64,000 nucleotides of DNA from Lytechinus pictus (lineage: Eukaryota; Echinodermata; Echinoidea; Temnopleuroida; Toxopneustidae): NCBI RefSeq assembly GCF_037042905.1, contig NC_087245.1, positions 26,412,501 through 26,476,500 on the forward strand, read 5' to 3'. A program made the translations under genes and the position numbers. This document shows positions 46,801 through 53,500 of the stretch, in pieces. The stretch's first letter is position 1. Every line of letters starts with the position of its first letter. A model generated the notes under the pieces. The model was given only the letters and a program-made list of their open reading frames with translations. It did no database searches and was not told where the DNA came from.

Positions 46801-49377
46801 TGTGCAGGGAAACGACATGAAGTTTAATAGAATTTGATAATAAATATTGTACTTTTTTATCTAATACGACACGAATTTTATACCTTCCTTTTTTTAAATT
46901 AGGAACCTGTTTGCCCCAAAATTATGGTTGATTAGTAATGAGCTGAAAAGCAGGAGAAGTTGACTTTATGGAGGTGACGGCAGAAATTGATATAAAGATT
47001 TTACCCGCCCATGGCCGACCCGTCCAGAAGTGGCGCAATCAATTAAAAAAAAAAGATAACTTCATATACTTCGGCCTAACCTTACTCTAATTATATGCCC
47101 TAATGCATAAATTTGAACTTTAACTGGCAAGAAACGGGCAAGAAACACATATAGCTGAGGTGGAAAAACAGGGTTCGAGAAAGGATGGGGGAAACAATGG
47201 AGAACTTCAATATTATCATTTAACCGCGCGCCGCGCGGAAGCAAAATTCATATATAAATTTAGAGCAAGAGAGAAGGAGTTTCTCTTTTGAGAAAAAAAT
47301 AAAGAATAAAAAGAAAAAAAAACACAAAGCTACCTTTCTTCCCTTTCCTCCCTTCCCTTTTCCTTTTCTCCCCTCTTTTTTCCCTTCTTTTTTTTTCTTT
47401 TTGGGGACGTTTTGGGGGGCGACCGCCCCCCCCTGGCTACGCGCCTGGATGGGAGAGAATGAGGCGAATGGGAAGAGCATCCCTTTCAAGAAAATAAATC
47501 AGGGAGGAACAAGGAATGGAAATGAATTGAATTATTTTTAATCCTTTAAAATAAAAATAATAATTAAAAATTAGGCCCAGAAACAGAAAATTGATTGAAA
47601 AAACCCCCCATATTATTCACAACTACAGGGCCAGGCTAGTCTCCCAGCTCAGGCTGTGCACATATGTCCACTTCCACCATTGGTGTTTCCGGCTGAATTC
47701 CACCCCCAAAACAGTCGTGTGGCTTACTCAAGTATAAGCCACACCACTTGAGTAAGCCACACCACAAAAAGGCACAGAACTAAACTTAAGTTCTACACCA
47801 GGGAAAATGAATTCCAAAAAAAAGAGGGAGCAATTGAAGCGGGCAAGCTTGTAATGGGGGCGCCTTGTTTCCCTTACTCAAGTAACAGAAAATTGATTGA
47901 AAATAAAAACATAATATTCATAACAGCAGGACCAGGCTATATAGTCGAAGGCTGTGCACGTATGTCAACTTCCATTGGGGTTTCCGGCTGAATTCCACCC
48001 CGGCAGCCTGACGTCCACCCTTAAGACCAAAAAATGAAAATAAAGAAAGTATATCAGGAAAAAACAAGGAATGGAAAGGGGCACAATGAATTAAATCATT
48101 CTATTTTAAATCCTGTAAAACTTAAAAATAATTAATATGAATTGGGGGTGGGGGGTTGAGTATCAAAATTTTTTTAGGGGGTTTGAACGCCTGTAACCAC
48201 CCCCTGCGTACGCCACTAAATTGAAGCATATTATTGCAACTTAAAACTCAGCTCTCTACACCAGGGAAACTCAATATGAAAAATAAAAAGGAAATTTATA
48301 TACAAAATAAATAGGCCTAAAAATAATTAGTTTAATTAAAAATTAAGCCCCCAAATGAAATATTTTTTATTGATGGCTATACCCTCAGCCTGGCATGCCC
48401 ACACATCTACACCGCAAATATTTTTTCACATTTTGGGGGCAGGAGTGAAATTGCCCCGAGCCCCCACCCACGTAAAAGTATTTTTTTGTGCGACTCAAAC
48501 ATCCACACCACAGTCGCACTCAGTCAAAGAAATTGAAGCATATTAAAATATTACAATCTTAAAGCTCTACACCAGGGAAAATCAATATAGACAAAATAAA
48601 CAAATACAAATATATATTAACAAAAAAAAAGCAGAGCCTATAGGTACGTCCCGACCCCTTTCTTCAAGCTGTAGTTCACTCTCTCTCACTCAGTCAAGCT
48701 CAGCTCTTTGACTGTGCACGCCCACTTCCATTGGGGATTCGGGCTGAATCCTACCGGTACCCCGCCAGTTTCGGCGGCAGAGCTACGTAGAATTGCGATG
48801 AAGAGCAGCGGACCGTTCACCAGAGAGAAAAGGTGAAAAACTTTAACAGAATCGTGCATATACACCGAATTTTATCCTTGTGATGAATAAATAGAGTGAA
48901 TGGAATACAAGAAAGTCCATCTTCTGCGATAAAAGTGGTAACTTGAGGAGAAATGATCACAAAATCAAGTCAGTTGTTGAGCGGGGCCGAGCCGAGCACC
49001 AACACAGTTAATACACGCGCGCCTATGGGAATCGCAAGCTGTCGAAAAACGCCTAAAATTACACCTTTTTTTTTTTACATCAGCGAAAAAAAGTAATAGA
49101 AAGTGAAGAACATTACCAACAACAGACCAGATCTCTAGAAAATCATTACAAGAAATTTCGAATTGACGGAAAAATAGACGCAAGTTTGTGGAAAAAAAAT
49201 CACGAAACGGGTGGGACAACTCGGCCCACGGTCCGAGATGTCCCGTGGTCCGAGTTGTCCCGACCCCTTATCTTCGTGGTGGGTCGATTGATCAAAGTTT
49301 TTTATCTCATTTACTCTGACGATCGCCGTCGACCCACACTCCCGAAATTTCACATATGCGAAATTGTGAACCACCAT
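34711..49377 (-). CDS. BEN-domain protein gene, first exon split by a transposon
   Basis: Six minus-strand exons join in phase to 421 residues once the insertion at 42903-49265 is ignored: exon 1 (49377-49267 plus 42892-42688), exon 2 (40864-40713), exon 3 (39913-39631), exon 4 (38855-38671), exon 5 (37316-37103), exon 6 (34826-34711, ending TAA). The N-terminus (FAYVKF, then KVYYVLWRQP about 25 residues on) resembles the short N-terminal module common in invertebrate BEN proteins. The middle is acidic/basic linker plus a coiled coil (about residues 210-250). The BEN domain covers about residues 313-418: VSLGAGIIIPADKME, LAVAVFGTALLRESSVTG, then FNGYIREKISDIRKY. BEN domains bind DNA or chromatin factors. 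As it stands in this sequence the gene cannot make the full protein unless the insertion is removed from the RNA. I cannot name an ortholog. Confidence 0.85.
34911..36205. repeat. Two interleaved inverted repeats (A-B-A'-B')
   Basis: Segment A (about 34911-35296, starting at AAATTTTTTGACC and passing through GTGTACAAAGTCAATGCAAA) returns in inverted form at about 35565-35955. Segment B (about 35370-35555, TGTAATCTACAAGGCTGTAT through AGCTCCTAGAATGCTAATTT) returns inverted at about 36015-36205. The order is A, B, A', B', so the two pairings cross each other. G/C runs with GGTTGATTCAACCC flank the pieces (35298-35322, 35983-36005). It lies in the intron between BEN exons 6 and 5. It is probably two copies of one mobile repeat in a head-to-head arrangement. 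Confidence 0.75.
36405..36996. mobile_element. MITE with TTAAAGGAGAATGAAAC ends
   Basis: The left end TTAAAGGAGAATGAAAC (36405 on) is mirrored by TTTCATTCTCCTTTAA at 36981-36996. The inner words GATCTCCATAGCATTAGTGA-like and GCATTGCCAATGGGAGGATC-like sequences are also inverted copies of each other. It is about 592 bp, noncoding, in the BEN-gene intron. Confidence 0.75.
37103..37316 (-). CDS. BEN gene exon 5 (core of BEN domain)
   Basis: Acceptor TTTCTAG and donor GTAACA (minus strand). It encodes VSLGAGIIIPADKMEAITGQ, VKNSLMVKNLAVAVFGTALL, and RESSVTGQTCNRYKDHAVRP, with ALDSGKLQAVK at the end. The pattern (hydrophobic start, AVFG.xLL.xSSVTG, a pair of polar loops, then PALD..KL..V) is the BEN-domain signature. 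It ends one base into a codon, matching exon 6. Confidence 0.9.
38671..38855 (-). CDS. BEN gene exon 4 (Pro/Thr-rich linker)
   Basis: Acceptor TTTAAG and donor GTAAGT. After the split Val codon it encodes GPLIPTVKARTQPPSSTSVQ, then a Pro/Gln/Thr-rich stretch ending LEDKYVPDDGQ. It is probably a flexible linker between the coiled coil and the BEN domain. Phase 0 at its end. Confidence 0.8.
39631..39913 (-). CDS. BEN gene exon 3 (coiled coil)
   Basis: Acceptor ATGTAG and donor GTATTC. It starts KATNAHISTAKKTALDSILQ, passes a Cys-containing patch (SNCGNCMSL) and continues with KKKVAELEKEKRTIAQELEE and LRTLNRRLQEEILNK. The heptad pattern of Leu with charged residues indicates a coiled coil of about 40 residues, likely for dimerisation. 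A coiled coil before a BEN domain is common in the family. Confidence 0.85.
40095..40552. mobile_element. MITE, CAAGTCCA family, 5'-truncated copy
   Basis: It shares internal words with 6071-6680 and 56460-57047: GGTATGCAAATGAGGGGACT, TGACATCACTCACTCACTAT, GATTTTGATGAAATTTTCAG and the right end GGGGTGGACTGAAC. The left inverted end is missing. It lies in the intron between BEN exons 3 and 2. Confidence 0.65.
40713..40864 (-). CDS. BEN gene exon 2
   Basis: Acceptor CCTCAG and donor GTAAGG on the minus strand. After the split Glu codon it encodes TKEKLEERIQNGPRIRVRKL, then VESSVEEASDEEESVPLSLK and QKFAEEKVAK. It is highly charged and ends in phase 0. The acidic SSVEEASDEEES stretch looks like a CK2-type phosphorylation patch; that is inference. 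Confidence 0.85.
41509..42437. repeat. 464-bp tandem duplication
   Basis: Two adjacent copies, about 41509-41972 and 41973-42437, begin TACACGGAGT and carry GACCAAAAGCTTCGGTCT, GTTCAGCTGAACTCCGTTGG and GAAGAGCCCCGAC, ending GGCTGCCAGCTGTCTA. The copies differ by small indels. A shorter inverted relative is at 4056-4158. It lies in the intron between BEN exons 2 and 1; no coding potential is recognised. Confidence 0.8.
42688..42892 (-). CDS. BEN gene exon 1, 3' part (cut off by insertion)
   Basis: The minus-strand frame VYYVLWRQPAKKVVERGDTS continues to EFDYYRAQILLLE and a GTAGGC donor, with one base carried to exon 2. Upstream there is no ATG in frame before a stop (TGA in the terminal repeat of the insertion), so this part has lost its start. 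It follows directly after the 11-bp repeat CCTTATCTTCG (42892-42902) and continues the frame of 49377-49267. Confidence 0.85.
42892..42902. repeat. Direct repeat CCTTATCTTCG, left copy (target-site duplication)
   Basis: It is identical to 49266-49276 and flanks the foldback element. On the minus strand it codes for part of HHEDK in the BEN protein. Confidence 0.8.
45062..45487. repeat. Dispersed repeat with TTGACCTTTGACC-type words
   Basis: It contains two internal subrepeats (TCATTGACCCTAAATGATAT and TCATTGACCTTGAATGACCT; TATGTCCAAGTTTTATGAAC occurs twice) and ends with GGAAAAGCGGCGCCTATAGT and CTCACTCTGCTATCCAGGTG. This layout is a widespread repeat type in marine invertebrates as far as I know. 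It is noncoding and lies inside the foldback element. Confidence 0.6.
45984..47447. mobile_element. Nested element with CGCGTAGCCAGG ends
   Basis: The left end CGCGTAGCCAGG (from about 45988) is inverted at the right end (CCTGGCTACGCG, to about 47443), each followed inward by a GGGGGCGG-type run. The octamer GATGGGAG lies outside both ends (45976-45983, 47448-47455). The surrounding DNA is itself rich in GATGGGAG words, so the duplication is suggestive only. The interior has five or more copies of the palindromic word CGCGAAGCGCG. No transposase is seen. Confidence 0.6.
49266..49276. repeat. Direct repeat CCTTATCTTCG, right copy (target-site duplication)
   Basis: Matches 42892-42902 base for base. 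The next base outward or inward differs, so the match is exactly 11 bp. Confidence 0.8.
49267..49377 (-). CDS. BEN gene exon 1, 5' part with start codon
   Basis: The minus-strand ATG at 49377-49375 lies in good context (A at -3, G at +4) and opens MVVHNFAYVKFRECGSTAIV, then RVNEIKNFDQSTHHEDK. An upstream in-frame ATG at 49425 has weaker context. Beyond 49266 the frame runs into the transposon end and stops at 49135, so the present gene would give an 80-residue truncated product. Without the insertion the next codons are those at 42892, in the same frame. Confidence 0.8.
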
Positions 49378-50050
49378 ATTGATCTCCGGTCGAGTACCGT
49401 ATATTCCTAATAAACGTCTTCTCATATAATTCACGAAGAAATAGAGATGAAATATCAGCTATTGAGATTGTCCGTCCATGCACTGCAGATGAGAAAATCG
49501 CACTGAACGTGGAAAACGTATTTGGTCGAATCGGCGCTAAAACAATGGCTTCCGATTGGCTATTGGTCGGTCTACCAATTTAGCGACCGAAGAATATGAT
49601 GCTTAATTGAGATCTTTATTTTCATAATATTTAATAAAAAATATATAAATATATAATCCTTGGATTAAAAAATAATAATAATAAGAAACAGATCTATTTC
49701 TTTAAAAAAACAATGAAAATATATTTCGTGATTTTGAACTAACCGAGTCGAGTCAAGTTGCGCGCGCACGTAGGATACGACGGTTGAAATTCCGGATTTC
49801 CCCTATCTTCCTTCTTGTTTGTATTTTGGCGGGCGGCTATCGAATTCTGCTGAATTCGCACAAATTTGCGCGGGTACGGTACCGCCGACCAGCCGGGAAT
49901 ACTTGACTGGTACGGTGCTAACGTGACGTTCGTACGATGAGGACATCTTGAATCGGCGTCGATCTACTAGATTTTATGACATTTTTGTATTTTTGCAACC
50001 ATAAATTTGTGTTCTAAATAGTGATAGAATAAGTACGATATAGTAGAGTC
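49378..50050. promoter_or_regulatory. Shared divergent promoter region (BEN gene / TNP2 gene)
   Basis: 673 bp separate the two start codons. The part 49740-49930 is rich in CpG (GCGCGCGCACG, GGTACGGTACCGCC). Two inverted CCAAT boxes, GATTGGC and TATTGGT, lie at 49554-49567. No TATA box is placed convincingly. CpG-rich, CCAAT-bearing short spacers are the usual form of bidirectional promoters; actual use is inference. Confidence 0.5.
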
Positions 50051-50516
50051 ATGGATCGGCAGCGTCGAAAAAGAAAGAATTACCTCGAACCACAGAGCGA
50101 TGCACAACTACCCGCCGCGACGCGATGGAGGATGAACAGGAGACGAGCGCGATTAGCCCCCGCTGCCCTGGCAGCGGCTGACGAAGTGAACGCTCCCCCC
50201 GATGATGATAGCACTGATGATATGGAGTTTGAAGGAAATCATCCACATGCCTTTGTACCTCGTCCATTGCAATATGATGTTAGATTTGATAGTGATCAAA
50301 ATGCAGCCGATGATGAGTCAGAAATGGCAACCGGAGAAGATGATGAGGTCGAGGCCCGGCCCAACAATTGTGATATTTCAACTGCAGGTGGTGTCATGTT
50401 AACTAGTTCAGCTGCTGCAATAGATCGAAGGGCAAGGCAAGCCAGACTAACTACATGTAGACTGACACCTAACTCGGTCTCAGACTCAGAGTTGATTGGA
50501 AGTGAAACTTTTGAAG
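50051..50516 (+). CDS. TNP2-like gene exon 1
   Basis: Starts MDRQRRKRKNYLEPQSDAQL, which is strongly basic. It continues with an RRRARLAPAALAAADE segment, then acidic stretches (PPDDDSTDDMEFEG, ADDESEMATGEDDEVEA), and ends SDSELIGSETFE at a GTTAGT donor. It is disordered in character; RKRK may be a nuclear localisation signal. It carries one base over to exon 2. Confidence 0.75.
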
Positions 50517-53500
50517 GTTAGTCATGGACAGTAGATAATGACTAGGGGTGGTATTCTGAGATCCATTTCATTTTTATCTCAGATAAAATAAAATATTTTA
50601 TCTCCGTTAAAATCAGTGAGATAAAATACCCTTAAAATCTCTCAATTGGTATTCTGAGAACAATTTTATCTTCATTTTATCTCTGTAAGACACACCTATT
50701 TTTAATAAATATCCAATTAGAAACGCGCTTTTAAAGTTTTATAGCTCTCATATGATCTCTCAACCAATTGGAAATCCATTCCGCTTGGGGTGTGGCAAAG
50801 GAGTGAGATTGCGTCATTCAGTACGCTTGCACTATCACTTGCCCGTCTTTACAGAGATTAGTCAAGAAAAGTCTTATGAAATGCTTCCTGATTGTACAGG
50901 AATAACTTCAAGGTGTTGTTCTCAAGGAATATATAATTATTCTTAGTTTTCATGCCAACATTTGGAGTTAATTCACCTAGGAATAATATTTTCAATTTTA
51001 TCTGAGAGATGAAATGTCATCTCAGAATACCAATTTCATTTTAAGAGATAAAATAAAATATTTTAAAGATAAAATGACCTCAGAATACCGCCCCTGGTCT
51101 ATTGATGGAATTATGGTGGTGACTGATTGAGTGACTGGTAATCTAGATAATTGATCTAGCCCTGAAAACAAACATTACTGAGAATGAAAAGCATGAAAAG
51201 CTGTGATCTAGTACAAGGCAAACTCTGATTTTGTAATTTTGCATCTTGAAGATGCTTAAATTGAACAAATGTAGACTATGTGATGAAATTAAGATGATGT
51301 TTCCGGTCACTTTATATTCACTTTTTGAATCAATTGATTCTTGGATGCAATTTTTTCTGGGCTTCATTTTCCATTCTTCATTGCATTAGCAAATGCCTGT
51401 AACTTAATTTTGGCTCATTTTCATAACAAAGATGTGGAGAAAACATAGGAGTGGATGCCATTCTTTATATTCATATTATGATCAAGTTCATAGAACTCTA
51501 GCCTGACTAAGGCAAACAATTTAATGAAATAGTTTACAATTTAAACAATTTGAAAACAGACTTGTCTTTTTTATGCAAAACTGGAAAGTGCCCTTGCATG
51601 TCTGTGCTTTAAGTCATTTTGCGTGCAGCTTTAGATGCGATGTTCCAAATGAGCTTTTCTTCATCATTTTCAAAGTATTTTGCATACAGTGAAAAATTAA
51701 TTGCTAAGGACTATTTTGTTACAAGTGTGCATTAACTTGGGTGTACAGACAATGCGAAGACTTGGGCACTCCTACCATACCTTACTTAGTTCATGCGACA
51801 CAATATGCGCGCTCAAATATCTTGATCAGACTAGAAAACAACAATCCATCACCAAGTGTAACAAAAACTTGGGGAAAATCTTTTTTATGATTTCATAAAA
51901 TTGATTCATCAAGAATTCACTTCCTTGAGACAGAAAATAAAAATGTACATTTTATAGGTGCTCGGACTATAGTATTGTAGGCCCACTGTTCAAATTTTAT
52001 GATCACGTAATCGACCCAAGCTTGTGTATTCACCAAATATGTTTTGTTCATTTTGTTGCACTTTTGTCTATAAATGTCCCTCAGAATATTTTACATGTAA
52101 TAGCGGGAATAAGTATATTTAATTATTTCACTTTATAGCTCCATCATATAAGAACAATGCTTTTTAGTTTTTACATTACAATTTTTGGACTATTTTTAGA
52201 GAATCACCTTGTCATATCATAATTTTTGTTTTTAAATGACCAGCTAGTCACCCTGATTTCTACCACGATGATGGCCAAACTCCTATCAAAACTGACAATG
52301 AACTGAGACTTTGTTTTTATCTGAGTGAATCTATGTTTGAAGTTTTGAACCTTAAGTCTTGGTATCTTTTTATTCAAATGAGGCCTGTCATTCAGTGTGC
52401 ATAGTATGTTTACGTGCAGTGTCTCTCTTTTGTTATTCCAGAAAGTGATGCAAGTGATGATGTACCAGTATCTGCAAATGACAACAGCAGCTTAGTTTCA
52501 ATTGCATCAGGTGTGACATATTTAATATTTTCATATTTGAATGAAGAGTGCACAGAGGGCATTGAAAGTTTTTTTTTAATGAGACAATAACAGAACTGTC
52601 ATGAATCAATATTGGTGAGTCAGGAAAGAAAACCCTGATTTAATAAATCGATGCGGGGGGGGGGGAGTATATAAAACTTACTGACTGCAAAAGACAACGG
52701 CAGCCTTGTTTCGATAGCATCAGGTTTGACATATTTATATACTATTTTCATATTTGAATGATTGATAGTACACAGAGACTGAGGGCAGTGAATGGACAAG
52801 TCACAGAGTTTTTTGGATGAGACAATAACAGAACTGTCGTGAATTGATAATGTAGTTGGCGAGTAACAAAAGAAAACCCTGATGTGAAAAAAAATGATGC
52901 GGGGGAAATATTTGTGTACAACTGATAAATATGTAGAAAACTTAATGGACAATACAGATTTTCATATTTTGCCCTTTATTTCTCATATTTCTAATTGTCT
53001 CTTGCTGACCTTGACTTCTTTGGTGTAAAAATTATCTTCTCCCTTGACATTTTTTTGTATGGTTCAGATTCTCTTAAAAGAAGATGAGTAAGACAGATTT
53101 TCGATGCTAAAGGATAGGAACCCCCTTTTCATTCATGAACTTCCATACACATTTTAATCCAAAATTTTGATCCAGATTTGAAATAGATCCAAGATATAGA
53201 TTTTGGAAAATGTCCACTTTTCCTTGGAATTGCCCACATGCTTATTCAGTTCATGTTTTTCTTCTTCCATGAATAGGTGCATCATGCGATGACATATCTG
53301 CAAATAGCTCCAGCCTTGGTTCAATAGCATCAGGTTTGACATATTTTTATTTTGTTATCTATATAATTGAATGAGAAGAGTGTAGGGCATTGAATTTCCA
53401 AGGTTACAATCCAAGATGAGACAATGCAAGAACTTACAATTTTGGCTTGTTAGGGTTTTAAAAAATTGAATACAAGTATATATTTCATTGATAAGTGCAG

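Larger units (their letters stand above)
42903..49265. mobile_element. Foldback (palindromic) transposon inserted in BEN exon 1
   Basis: The left arm, about 42908-44080, returns in inverted form at about 47885-49261. Both outer ends read GGGACAACTCGG and contain a second internal inversion of the same 12 bp (CCGAGTTGTCCC about 37 bp inward), so each terminus is itself a small hairpin. Arms share modules such as TTCAGCCCGAATCCCCAATG, CCCTGGTGTAGAGC and TTGAGTCGCACAAAAAATAC. The right side holds an extra diverged copy at 47570-47880. The centre carries a G-rich repeat (44130-44365), a dispersed repeat (45062-45487) and a nested element (45984-47447). No transposase is recognised. Long modular inverted repeats and a short duplication resemble the sea-urchin TU foldback family; this is by analogy, not by sequence comparison. 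Confidence 0.85.

Noticed and set aside
42903-49265. The foldback element as a normal intron of the BEN gene
   Set aside because: The acceptor AG could come from the left repeat copy, but no GT donor lies at the right border in a frame-preserving position. The inverted ends and the 11-bp duplication point to transposition. Removal from RNA by an unusual path is not excluded.
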